A stretch of DNA of 64,000 nucleotides from Boesenbergia rotunda. Taxonomy: Eukaryota; Streptophyta; Magnoliopsida; Zingiberales; Zingiberaceae. A program made the position numbers and the translations under genes. Every line of letters begins with the position of its first letter. The stretch's first letter is position 1. Under the pieces are notes generated by a model, which saw only the letters and a list, made by a program, of their open reading frames with translations, was not told where the DNA came from and did not search any database. This document shows positions 11,333 through 21,971 of this stretch, in pieces. The stretch is taken from positions 46,284-110,283 of the forward strand of contig JAGFNQ010005396.1 of assembly GCA_024364735.1 (NCBI GenBank), read 5' to 3'.

Positions 11333-12664
11333 TGTTGGTGCAGGTAGCACCTAAGTCGAACATGGATTTTTTAGAATGGCAAAGGGTTCAAAAGTTAAGA
11401 TATAATATTGATCTAACATATTTACCAAGTGTATAGGAAAAGAAGCCCTAGGTACACTAGGCACGAAGTCCTTGTCAAGGACTGGGCACGAAGCCCTAGC
11501 AAGGAGCTGGGCACCGAAGACCTACTCGGAAGGTGGGCACGAAGTCCTGGTCGAGGACTGGGCACGAAGCCCTGGCAAGGAGCTGGGCACCAAAAACCTG
11601 CTCGGAAGGTGGGCACGAAGACCTGGTCAGGTGCATCGGGCAAAAGTCCAACCGGAGGAGCCGGTTGACAAAAGGTAAACTCTCCTGAAAGGAGTAGGTG
11701 AGGACGCGTTCCCCGTCGAGGGAACAGTAGGTGTCGGCTCGACCTAGGGCTCCATTTTGGAGACCCAAAGTCAGAACCAAGACAGCTACGGCTATAAAAT
11801 GCACTAACATGCTTGCTTTGTTTTGTTTGGTACTAACCCTGGATGCAGGACCGAAGGAACGAGTCTCTGTAGCTCAGAACGCTCCAAAGGAGAGGAGCAG
11901 CAGCTGGGTTGGGCGCCCGGGAGGTCCCGGGCACCCTAAGTCAAAGCCAAACAAAGAGTTAGCAAGAAAATGCTTCGGAAGCCTATGCTCCCGGGCGCCC
12001 CCTTGCTCCCGGGCGCCCCGGATGCTTAGGGCGCCCTGGGTCCAAGCCAACGAACCGGATAGAGTTTGAGCAAGCGAGAAGCCAACAGATCGAGTCAACC
12101 CGGGCGCCCTCTGCTTCTCGGGCGCCCCCGTCAAACCTCGAGCCCAATCCTTGAGGGATAAGGGCTGATCGAGATTGTTGTGGATCGAAGGCCACGTAGA
12201 GGGCGCCCCCAACGTCCAGGGCGCCCCCAGCACTGCTATAAATAGCCCTCGACCCCAAGGCTTCAAGACACAGTTTTCCAACGCCAATACGCTCTTCGAC
12301 TCAAGCGCTCTACTCCGGAAACCTTCCATCTCGAGATTCTAGCGCCGCCGACGACCCTACGCACCAAAGAACGATATACACCGGGCGTCGGTAACGAAGA
12401 GTTAGTTTTTAATTGTACTTTTACTGCAGTACTACTGTACATCTTCTTGTATTTATTTGCACGATTATAGTATTGCTCGCAGTAAACGGTCAACGACCGT
12501 GGGCCTTGGAGTAGGACCCGACCGCGACTCCGAACCAAGTAAATCCTTGTGTTCGTGTCTTTCTTTGTGTTTTTAATTTCCGCTGCTTATTCTCTTAAGG
12601 TTTTATCCGAAAATGTTTTACGATATTCACCCCCCCCCCCTCTATCATTATTCTCGATCCAACA
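11333..12664 (+). repeat. E2 3' LTR (complete)
   Basis: Starts TGTTGGTGCAGG after the polypurine tract and ends GATCCAACA; 1332 bases. Near 11450-11640 it has short direct repeats of the type 'GGGCACGAAG(T/A)CCTGG', also seen in the E3 and E5 LTRs. It has several GGGCGCC palindromes at 11915-12230, a TATA box at 12237, and a poly-C tract near 12630. It supplies the full version of the LTR interrupted by E1. Overlapping frames on both strands are products of the repeats, not genes. Confidence 0.92.
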
Positions 12665-13790
12665 TTTATAACTTAGAAAAATTTTCAAGCAAAATTTTGA
12701 GTTTATAACTTAGAAAAATTTCAAGCAAAATTTTGAGTTTATAACTTAGAAAAAAATTTCAAGCAAAATTTTGAGTTTATAACTTAGAAAAAAATTTCAA
12801 GCAAAATTTTGAGTTTATAACTTAGAAATATTTCAAGCAAAATTTTAAGTTAGTGCTTAGAATAATTTTTGAAAACCAAAAAACAATTGACTTTAAAAAA
12901 AAAGAACTTAAACTTACAGAACTTTACTTTTTGAAAAAGGAGATGAAAGTTTTTGAATTTTTAAACAAAAATTAACTTTTAAAGCCTCCTTTTCTCTCCT
13001 TTCCACTCTCTCCCCCTTTGCCATATATCAAAAAAAATATAGCAAGAAAAATGAGTTATCAAAGTAAGGTATTGTACTGAACCAATTCTAAGTTTAAACT
13101 GACCCAAATCAATTTGAATTTCCTCTTTCAGGTCCTGTCTAACCCAGTTAGCTACTTACTAACTATTATAAATAGTAGCTTTCGCTAGGGTTAGTCAAGT
13201 TAAGTGATTTGATCAAGTTAGATTTTCTAAGCTTGACACTTAACCTAATTACTGTTTAATTTGTATTTATCGCCCCAATTACTGCAGGTGCACTGACTTA
13301 AAGCATCTTGAATCAAGGCATAAACCTAAGCATCTCAACCCAGTCTAGGTTATCAAACAAAAGTACCCTAAGGTTCTTGTGAGATGTTGGCTTCTAGATC
13401 TATAGGTGCATGCAGTTCTAGGGTTAGGTCCTAGTCTAAGTCCATTTGCGAAAAAAACCCTAGTTTTGAAGGGGGTAAGTTTTGAAAAAACTAAGTCAGA
13501 AAATCATTTTAAATAAATAAAGAAATGATTTTGCAAATTGAAATAAGAAATAAAGCAGTTTTTGAAAAGAAACATAATTAGAGCATTCCTATTCTACTAA
13601 GCATAACATCACAATTGATTAAGCGTGCTAATTAAAATGGCAAGTAATCACTGAGATAGATGCATAAAATCCATCTGGTCAATAGTAGGACCAGAGAAAT
13701 CAAACTAAAGTCAAGTGTCAGTCAAGTACGAGTCAAATACAAGTCAAACAGTTTACACTGCACTGGAATAGGCTGAAAATGTCAATCTAA
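12665..13790 (-). other. E3 3' untranslated region with tandem repeats
   Basis: At 12665-12850 there are about five ~43-base tandem units (on the - strand 'GCTTGAAAATTTTTCTAAG'), matching the array type in E5. On the - strand a polypurine-like TATGGCAAAGGGGGAGAG lies at about 13009-13026. At 13250-13450 is the conserved post-pol block (on the - strand GCAAATGGACTTAGACTAGG). No genes. Confidence 0.75.
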
Positions 13791-13791
13791 A

Positions 13792-15053
13792 CTAAGAGGA
13801 AGGGCCAGGATGATAAGATGGGCCAGACTGGTAAGATGGGCCAGGCTGCCAGGATTGAAACAGCGACATCATCTCATTGTATCGTGCGTCACTAGTTTCT
13901 TGATTGGCTCGGATGGCGTCCATCTGCTCGGTGTGGTGGGCCTCGACCTCCTCCCTGAAAATGTGTAACTCCGTCTGCAATGATGTGATGCGATGGTCAG
14001 TAGTCGGTGGGGGTGGCTCCTATAACTGCTCATTGATCTCGGCTGCGAGATCAGCTACATCTACCTCCACCTCCTCGTCGGAGTCGTCCTATCATCTGGC
14101 TCTCTCACGTCTCCACGCTAGTACCCCCGTGGCCGATACATCTATCCCCGCTAAGGAAAAGTTCCTAATCCCTATCTCATCGAACTCGATCATCGAAATA
14201 ATCTCTCCGGTAGTAATGTCACGACCGTGGTGGTGAAGAAGAGCGGTGATGACATGGTAGTAAGGCGTACGAACTCGATCGTGTGTGGATACGCTCGAGG
14301 CGTAAATGATGGTACGGAATATGTGAAGACCTATGTCGATGTCAAGCAAATGAATCATGGCATAGAGTAAGAAGGTGTGAAATGGTCGCATGGTCGTGAC
14401 ATCTCGAGTGGTAAGTGGGAGAACATAGCGAATTATCACTCGATAAAGGACATAATCCTGAACTCGGAGGTTTAACGACTGAAATCACCGAGCTAAAGGG
14501 TTTCGCACATCTCCGAAGAAATAAGAGTAGAGAGTGTCTAAAGTAATCTGCGAATAGGGGGGTGCGAAGGGAGGGTCTGCCGGAGGATAACAAGAGAAAG
14601 TAGATTGCGACTGTCGAAGTCCAAGAAATCGATTGAACAAAGTCGGAGAAATGGTCAGGGGAGTGCCTTGTACTGTGGTAGTAAGAGTAGGTCATCAATC
14701 TTGACAAGGTTGTTATAAAACTCTGCACATAGAGTTGAGTTTACCGGATGTGTACAGAAAACTAGGTGGTCTAGTTGGTAAAAGTTGATTGCGTCCATTG
14801 CCAAGGGACAGGATTGGGTGAAGAATTGCCTATTCAAAAAACTAGTCTTAATAGGCTTGTAAGTTGTTTGGGCAAATTTATTGAACAATTCTAGGTTGGG
14901 GAACCTCGGGTCGGGGCTAGGTTCGCCCACGGGGTTGGGTTGAGAGACACGTCGTTTTCTAAGTATATAAAAGGAAAATGATGCATTTAATAAATGACAT
15001 AAATAAGGAAAATTACTTGAAAATGCATAATTAAATTGATACTGGGGTGGCAT
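13792..15053 (-). pseudogene. E3 pol-replacement gene ('putative plant transposon protein' type), frameshifted
   Basis: Homologue of the longer frame in E5 (57123-58406), with the same N-terminus (MPPQYQFNYAF from 15053), the same core (TRDVTTMRPFHTFLLYAMIH; YASSVSTHDRVRTPY) and the same C-terminal coiled coil ending near NEMMSLFQSWQPG. At least two frameshifts split it: one near 14690 and more around 14440 and 14100. The start is contiguous with the RKRRVSQ segment, so E3 preserves the original N-terminus that is shifted in E5. The pattern resembles the plant 'putative transposon protein' family often found in retroelements; biochemical function is unknown. It sits exactly where pol would be. 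Confidence 0.75.
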
Positions 15054-15059
15054 TTTCGA

Positions 15060-15602
15060 AGTAGAGCATGAGAAAGGAGCGCCCGGGCACCTTGAGAAGA
15101 AGAGGAGTGAAGGAGAGTTTTGATTTTGGTGTGGGGGAAGTGGAAGGAGTCATGCTCCTTATATAGTGTTATACGGGCGCCCGATAGGTCACGGGCGCCG
15201 GAGTTCATTGGGGCGCCCGTAAGGTCACGGGCGCCCGGGTTAGACGACAGGCTTTTGGCAGAATTGACTGCCTTGGATTAAGAGACAGACTTGGGCGCCC
15301 GATAGGTCACGGGCGCCCGGGTCAAATGAGTGGGGACGACATCTTTTGCTGTCTCGGTCGAAGGAAACGCTGGGGGCGCCCGATAGGTCACAGGCGCCTA
15401 ATTGGACAGTAGTTTGACTGTTGACTGGTCTGATCATTTGACCAGATTTGACTATTTTGACCCAGTTTGACTCTTTTGATTAACTAACGATTAGGTCAGT
15501 TAAGCTCTAATTTGCAAAAAAAAACAGATGAATTTTAATTAGATCCTAACCTTCTCACCCAATCTAGAGTTATCAATCACGTTATCCTTATGGGTTTTGT
15601 GA
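15060..15602 (-). promoter_or_regulatory. Internal promoter of the E3 replacement gene
   Basis: On the - strand, repeated GGGCGCCCG(A/T)... units (about 15170-15400, most followed by a TAGGTCAC-like segment) precede a TATA box CTATATAAGG at 15157-15166, about 105 bases before the ATG. E5 has the same layout. The palindromes resemble those in the LTR U3 regions of the same elements. Inferred to drive a separate transcript. Confidence 0.6.
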
Positions 15603-16686
15603 GGTGTAACTGGGGAGGAGCACCTTTGTACTGATCATATTGCGGCTGAGGTGCTTTGGCTGCAGCAGGACACTCTCTGGCCATGTGTCCTTCCTTTCCG
15701 CAAGTATAGCATCTCCTAGCGCCTAAAAGGCATGTCCCTTGGTGCATCTTCCCACAATTGGCACATTGGGGATATTTAGGCTTCTTGCCTAAATAACCAC
15801 TGGCAGATTTATCCCCTGGCTTTCTCTTTCCATTTTGGTTCTTCTTCCAGTGGGGGTTGCTATTTGGAGGTTTCTGACCTCCCGACTGATCCTGACTCTT
15901 GCTTGCGGTCAGTGGTTGGCTTTGCTGATTCATCTTCTTTAGATAATGCTCGGTAATAAGGGCGCTGCTGAACAGCTCCTCTGCAGTCTGGGGCCTATTA
16001 ACGCCACCAGCTACATTCAGAGCTATCTCGGGCCTGAGCATCTTGAGCATTAATCTGACCCTTTCTTTCTCTGTACTGACCAGCTCCGGACATAATCGTG
16101 CCAGTCGGTTAAATTGCTTAACGACATCGTTGACTGAGAGATTTCCCTGCCGGAATTCAGTGAACTCATCAAAGTGCCTGTTTGTGACTCGCATATTAAA
16201 GAATTCCTCCAGAAATTCGGACTCAAAGTCCTTCCACTTCATCTGGTCCACTGATCTTCTAGCCTTTACCTGTTCCCACCACATCCTGGCGTCGCCAGTG
16301 AGGCAGAACGAGACACATTTAATTTTCTCATGCTCAGGCCAGTCTAATAATTCCACTGTGCTCTCAACTGTCTTGAGCCAGGCCTGAGCATCCCAGGGCT
16401 CGCAGGTGCCCGAGAACTTTTCCGGCTTCAGTCTCTGCCACTGAATCAAATAGGCCTCCTGTCGGGCTCCCCGGGCCGGAGTGTCCGGGGGTGCCTGTGC
16501 AGTTGGAGGCTCAGTAGGTATTACATTCTGACTTCCCTGCGGGGTTGCAGTGTTCCCCTGCTGGGTCCTCAGAGTGCTTATTATCTGCTGTTGTTCAGTG
16601 ACCTGACGCTGCAGATCTGTGATCACTTGCATCATATCAGGTGGGGGTACTGTCTCGTTACCCCGATTGCTACGTCTTCTAGCCAT
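15603..16686 (-). pseudogene. E4 gag, 3'-truncated
   Basis: An open frame of about 361 codons from ATG 16686 (MARRRSNRGNE). An upstream in-frame ATG exists, but that sequence lies in the leader near the primer site. The gypsy Gag core reads WQRLKPEKFSGTCEPWDAQA and MWWEQVK near residues 100-170, followed by LSVNDVVKQFNRLARLCPEL. Two cysteine-rich segments follow: CANCGKMHQGTC and the knuckle CYTCGKEGHMAREC near the end. Gag would package the element RNA. The frame has no internal stop but is cut off by the E4/E3 junction just after the knuckle, so the Gag-Pol link is lost. It is the longest undamaged Gag frame in the window. Confidence 0.88.
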
Positions 16687-16945
16687 GTCTATCATACAGG
16701 TGATAATTAAAATAACATAAGAATTATCACTACTTTCATTTGTTATGCAAGCATAAATTATCTCTATATTATGCAAGCATAAATCATCTATATCTCATGC
16801 AAGCATATATCATCTCTATATTATGCAAGCATAAACCATCTCTATTAATATTATTACTGTACATGAAATAATATAAGCGAGTTAGGATTTCTTACTTGGA
16901 AGCGGCAGGAAGAAGCTTGATGTGTGTGTGGTGGAGGGGAAATCT

Positions 16946-16957
16946 GCTCTGATACCA
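16946..16957 (-). other. E4 primer-binding site
   Basis: The + strand reads GCTCTGATACCA, the complement of TGGTATCAGAGC, three bases from the LTR end at 16961. This fixes the - orientation and identifies the adjacent LTR as the 5' one. Confidence 0.9.
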
Positions 16958-17948
16958 ACTTGTAACGCCCGCCCTTATATCTACTCTCGGGGCGGGGTTA
17001 CGTACATTCAATCATATAGTAATATTTTTTTTCTATCTTCTAACATGACATTATAACAACAATGCAAGGACTTAAAAGAACTAGGTACTAAGCATGCTTG
17101 CAAAAATTATCAAGTGACATTAAATAACATGATAGGTTCACATATTGTTTCACACCATAATATAATCCTAGTCACTAACATTCCTTGTTAAGGAACATAA
17201 ACATGAGCATAATAAAGTAGATATAAAAAGTCTTTCTTCCCGAGCCACCACCCCACACATCTTCAGCCTCCTACCTCTTCCTTCCATTTAAGTGTTATCT
17301 GCAGCATAAGATAACACATAAACTAGTAAGCACAATGCTTAGTAAGGATCCTGTCCTACTCGCAAAATCCGTGCAAAAGAATATAACATGTACACAAATT
17401 CAATCATAAGCATAAGTTCATCAAAGCATATTAAACATCTAAGTTTCTAAGCATGCAGTATCAAGTACCATAAGCATACTCTTCACATTTAACAAATGTT
17501 TTCAATGAATGTTTTCAAAACAATTCCATAATGGTATTACTTAAAAATACATCCATATCATATTGGGCCCTGTTGTGTACCAACTATCGCGCGGAAACTA
17601 TTACGTGTTCCCTAATGAATTGGGGTAGCGAGCCACCAATTCATTAGAGCAGGACCCTTCCGTCCTACCGAAGCCACGTTAACATGCACCCCGGATTTAT
17701 TTAACGACCCCCTTCCGATTTGGGTACACAACTTAAAAGTAAAATACTTATCATGCTGTTACATATATGCTAAGGGATACTCCATATTCACTCTTATGGG
17801 ACACACCACTCTTCAAGGGTGCTCATGATCCCGTAGGGACACACCACACAACATAAGGGGTGCTCTTGATCCCATACTTATTTGAGTATCCATTTAAGCA
17901 TTTTAACATATCACATGCAATTTCATAAATGTACCCCATGGGCTATAA

Positions 17949-18155
17949 GGCATGCTCATACATACATCATATTTCATACATGTTCATATATTCATCATAT
18001 TTCATACATGTTCATACATGCATCATATGTCATACATGTTCATATATTCATCATATTTCATACATGTTCATACATGCATCATATGTCATACATGTTCATA
18101 TATACATCACATTTCATACATGTTCATCATATTTCATCATGCATCATATTTCAAC
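17949..18155. repeat. Tandem array (CATACATGTTCAT / CATCATATTTCA units)
   Basis: Alternating 'TTCATACATGTTCATA' and 'CATCATATTTCATAC' units repeated about seven times, with a higher-order period near 26 and 52 bases. Open frames in three phases are a by-product. Confidence 0.85.
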
Positions 18156-18399
18156 CACTTACCCTACCTTAGACCTGACAAGCTTTGGTCACATAGGTCA
18201 TACTCATATCGTAGAAAGTGGTAGCATGCTATCAATTAAGATTTCAATCAGACATCTCATTTAAACACCTCATACATAAACATATCAAAGCATGCTAACA
18301 ATTAAGGTTTCCTTATCAACCATTCCATTTAACACCACATACATATACATATGATCATCCCCAACCATAAATATATATCATAGGGTAGTTTGACCTTTA

Positions 18400-19030
18400 C
18401 AAACCCTAGTCCTAGTGGGTTGGCCGAAACATCAAGAGTAGGGAAATATTAGGACTTTTGCATTAATCATTCACACATACATTTATTCAAACACCTTGTA
18501 TACTTATCTTAAACATGGATATATTGTAGGATAATTCAACCCTCACTAACCCCTTTTTCTAAGCCTTGGCCGAAACCCATCCAAGTTCAAAACCCTAGGT
18601 TTTGCTATCACAAAAATGTAGGGACACAACATATAGGTATACTCTAAATTCCAAGGGGTCTTCACATGCATCAAGGGGTAACCAAGGTCCCTTCTTGGGT
18701 GTTGGCCGAAACCTACACAAGGGTGTAACCCTAGGTTTTGTTCACAACATTTGCATAAACCACACATATACATATATCCTAAGTTCCAAGGGTCTAATTA
18801 TGTAACAAAAGAGAACAAGGCCTTCCCCTAAGGGGGTGGCCGAATCTTACAAGAACCAAAACCCTAGTTCTTCTTCCCTTTTGTTCAACTATCATGAAGG
18901 AAATCAATATACACATATTCCCTAAGTATCAAGGGTCTAATCATGTAACAAAAGAAAACAAGGCCTTCCCCTAAGGGGGTGGCCGAAACATACAAGAACA
19001 AAAACCCTAGGTTTTTGTTTACAACATGTT
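18400..19030. repeat. Degenerate direct repeats with GGCCGAAAC core
   Basis: Five or so diverged copies of a block containing '(G)TGGCCGAAAC..(A)CAAG.A..AAACCCTAG' separated by 110-150 bases. The last two (about 18815-18875 and 18955-19015) share 'AAGGCCTTCCCCTAAGGGGG'. Part of the E4 LTR. Confidence 0.6.
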
Positions 19031-19424
19031 AAAGGATACCACATTCAAGAACTATTACACTGCAGGCGAGGGGATACTTACATCCTTTCGCTTGATTTCT
19101 ACTTCTCTAAGATCTTAAGGTGCCCTTGGTTGAAGGAAGGTGAGTGTTTCCCTTGTTTGCCTTCTCTTAGAAATCTTGGCCCTAGTAGAAGGTAAGAACC
19201 TTAAAGGGTTCTTCTTCCTTCCAATTCCCTAGGGTTAAAACCCTAGGGTTTACTTTTCGAAAATGGAGAGGGAGAAGAAGAGACTTTCGGTGGAGAAGTG
19301 AAGAGGAAGATGAAGAGGTAGTTATTCTAACCACTTCCTTCTCTTATTTATACTTTTCTCTTGAAGAGACATGTCTCTTCACTTCCCTAGCTTTTAACAA
19401 GCATGTTTCTCCTTCTCTAACAAG

Positions 19425-19530
19425 AAACATGGCTTGGTGCAATGGTTAAGACATTGCTAGTGCAACTAGGAGGTTCAAGGTTCAATCCCTGCTTCCTCCC
19501 TTCTATATTTCCTTTTTATTACATTTTGCA
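19425..19530 (+). mobile_element. tRNA-derived SINE-like sequence
   Basis: An A-box-like TTGGTGCAATGG (19434-19445) and a B-box GGTTCAATCCC (19479-19489) are spaced about 33 bases apart, as in a tRNA-type RNA polymerase III promoter. No cloverleaf tRNA can be folded with confidence and no target duplication was found, so this is a SINE head or tRNA relic inside the E4 LTR. Confidence 0.4.
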
Positions 19531-19559
19531 CTAATCCAAGCACATTAAGCCAAGACCAT

Positions 19560-20125
19560 CATGAAATCTCATAATATTAATTATATTCCATGAATTCATA
19601 TATTTCATAATATTTCATGATAATATTTCATGAATTCCATAATATTTCATATTTATGAATTCATAATATTTCATAATATTTCATGATAATATTTCATGAA
19701 TTCCATAATATTTCATATTTATGAATTCATAATATTTCATAATATTTCATGATAATATTTCATGAATTCCATAATATTTCATATTTATGAATTCATAATA
19801 TTTCATAATATTTCATGATACTATTTCATGAATTCCATAATATTTCATATTTATGAATTCATAATATTTCATGATAATATTTCATGAATTCCATAATATT
19901 TCATATTTATGAATTCATAATATTTCATAATATTTCATGATACTATTTCATGAATTCCATAATATTTCATATTTATGAATTCATAATATTTCATAATATT
20001 TCATGATACTATTTCATGAATTCCATAATACTTCATATTTATGAATTCATAATATTTCATGATACTATTTCATGAATTCCATAATATTTCATATTTATGA
20101 ATTTATATATTTCCTAATATTTCAT
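19560..20125. repeat. ~66-bp AT-rich tandem array
   Basis: About eight copies of a unit built from AATATTTCATGAT, AATATTTCATGAATTCCAT and AATATTTCATATTTATGAATTCAT. Most units are about 66 bases; a shorter ~56-base form lacks one AATATTTCAT. The neighbouring copies are nearly identical, so expansion looks recent. Confidence 0.88.
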
Positions 20126-20148
20126 ATGGGAAATTTCGGGGCGTTACA

Positions 20149-21743
20149 TAAAGCCACGGTAGTGATTAGGCAAGATATGAATCTTGTCCTTGGGGATCCA
20201 ATACTGGTTTGGTCCATCTTGGTTGCTCAGGGAAAGTTTGGGTACCCATGCCTGAACTTTGGGTCTAGATTGATCCTGTACAGCATAGTATGACCTTTGT
20301 CTAGCCTTGGTTCGATACCCTAACTCGGATCGATTTAGAACAGACTTCTGTTTTCCAAGGATCATGTCAAGACCCTTGGAACCCGAAGTGAATTGTTCTA
20401 AGGCTGCTCTAAGGTCCTTGACTTGAGTTTTCAAGGAGGATTTCTCTTTCTCAAGCTTTTCAACTTGAGTAGAGGTTCCTTCTTGAACTTTCTCAGTCAA
20501 AGATCTAGAGTCAGCTCCCTCATTCAGGAGTTTTACTTCCTGTCGGAGGGACTCGACTTGAATTTTGGCTTTTGCCAAGTTACTAGATAGATAAGCAATT
20601 AATTTTGCTAATTCAACTTTAGAGTAACCACTTACAGTGATTTTGTCGTCTTCCGAAATTGTGAGCTTTTCGTTGTCCGGCTCCGATTCTGATCCGGTGT
20701 CAATCTCTTCCGAAGCAGTCAAGGCGAGTAGGTTTGATTGTGGTGCCTCTTCTTCTTCTTCGGAGGAAGACTCATCCCAAGTTGCTTAAAGGGCCTTCAT
20801 CCTTCTTGGCTTCTTTCAGATTGGGGCACTCTGATTTGTAGTGTCCCTTCTTGTTGCACTCATAGCAGGTTACGTTTGATTTGGTCTTAGATGGTTCAGC
20901 TGGATCTTCCTTCTTTCGGCTGGCTTTTCTTTTGTTGGTCTGATGCTTTAGCTCCTTGTAGTAGTCCCGGGCTAGCCAAACCAGCTTGGGTCGATCCCCT
21001 TCGCTGTCTTCTGAGTCTGAGTCTGAGTCAGACTTGAGTGCAGGTTGAGGCTTCTTCTTGACCACCTTTCCTGTTTTGCCTGCAACAAAAGCAATGCCTT
21101 TCTCAGCTAAGGTGCAGTTAGTCTGCTCATGTAATTCAAGTTCAGAAAATAATTCTTCTAATTTAATTTTGGAAAGGTCCCTTGAAACTTTGTAAGCATC
21201 TACCATAGATGCCCACAAAGTATTTCTCAGGAATGTGTTTAGGGTATACCTGATAAGGTCACGGTTTTCTACCTTGTGACCAATTGTATGTAGACCATTC
21301 ATCAACTCCTGGATTCTGGCGTGGAGCTGGGCTGCCGACTCACCTTCGTTCATTTTGATGGTGTACAACTTGTTCAGTAGTAGGTCCCGTTTGCTGATTC
21401 GGGTGTCGGAGGTTCCTTCATGCAATTCGATCAACTTACTCAAGAGTTCCTTTGCACTGTTGAAGGGTCCCACCCGGTTCAGCTCTTCTTTGGTTAGTCC
21501 GCATTGGAGTGTCTGGGTCGCCTTTGAGTCCGCCTCGATTTTCTTTTTCAGCGAGGCATCCCATTTTGTGTAAGGTTATGCCACTCCTTCAGCATTCTTC
21601 AGGATTTCCAAACCAGATTGGATTATGATCCACATGTCCACTTGAGTTTTCAGGTGGACCTCCATCCGACTCTTCCAGTAGGAGAAGTCTTCTCCATTGA
21701 AGAGTGGTGGTCTGGCTGTGCTGAAACCTTCTTGCATGGCCAT
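20149..21743 (-). pseudogene. E3 gag, one stop and one frameshift
   Basis: Starts at ATG 21743 (MAMQEGFSTARPPLFNGED). A TAA at about 21576 interrupts it, with the same frame continuing (WDASLKKKIEAD...). The zinc knuckle CYECNKKGHYKSEC is intact. A deletion near 20790, relative to E5, shifts the frame just after the knuckle. The acidic and coiled-coil C-terminal part continues from about 20722 to 20149 and ends at HILPNHYRGF, where E4 interrupts. Similar to E2 and E5 Gag throughout, so E3 shares its packaging protein type with the autonomous elements. Confidence 0.88.
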
Positions 21744-21957
21744 TAGGATTTCTGAAATGACAAAAAAATAAAAAAAAATCTTGTCCCAAGACATGGTCTT
21801 GGATTAGTAGTGCGGGAATAAGATAATTAAAAGAAACGATCGAGTGGTGTTGCACCAACCTCGATGAACGAGAAAAATTCGAAAAAAACGAAATTGAAAA
21901 TTTTGTAAAATCCGAAAAAATTCTCAAATTGGTGGTTGCACCAAATTTGAGCCACCC

Positions 21958-21969
21958 GCTCTGATACCA
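21958..21969 (-). other. E3 primer-binding site
   Basis: The + strand reads GCTCTGATACCA, two bases from the LTR end at 21972. The same initiator Met-tRNA complement as E2 and E5. Confidence 0.92.
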
Positions 21970-21971
21970 CT

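Larger units (their letters stand above)
3534..12664 (+). mobile_element. E2: degenerate autonomous-type Sirevirus (Ty1/copia)
   Basis: Order: truncated 5' LTR, Met-tRNA primer site, gag, spacer, protease-integrase-RT-RNase H, 3' untranslated region with tandem repeats, polypurine tract, full 3' LTR. This is the standard copia order. The first ~511 bases of the 5' LTR are missing because E1 is inserted there; what remains aligns with 11844-12664. The two LTR copies show scattered mismatches, so the insertion is not recent. gag and pol both carry stops and frameshifts. E2 itself is inserted in the 3' untranslated region of E3, and its own left flank is outside the window. Confidence 0.92.
15603..20148 (-). 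mobile_element. E4: truncated Ty3/gypsy (Tekay/Del-like) element inside E3
   Basis: Contains a complete 5' LTR, Met-tRNA primer site and most of gag, all on the - strand, then stops abruptly inside gag at about 15603 where E3 sequence resumes. Pol and the 3' LTR are gone. Because adjacent E3 sequence is also missing, a deletion across the junction is likelier than normal excision. Assignment to the chromovirus Tekay/Del group rests on the LTR termini (TGTAACGCCC...GGGGCGTTACA) and the Gag type. Confidence 0.82.
16961..20148 (-). repeat. E4 5' LTR, 3.2 kb, repeat-rich
   Basis: On the + strand it runs from TGTAACGCCCGCCC to TTTCGGGGCGTTACA; 3188 bases, bounded by the primer site on one side and E3 gag on the other. 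Several arrays inside it (listed separately) account for much of its length. A related - strand LTR starts at 62965. The frames at 17882-18264 arise from a CATACATGTTCAT array and are not genes. Confidence 0.88.

Noticed and set aside
17882..18264. Three overlapping His/Ile/Tyr-rich frames
   Set aside because: Translations of a CATACATGTTCAT tandem array in three phases.
17949..20125. CRISPR-like arrays
   Set aside because: Units are contiguous tandem repeats without unique spacers, and the DNA is a plant nuclear sequence.
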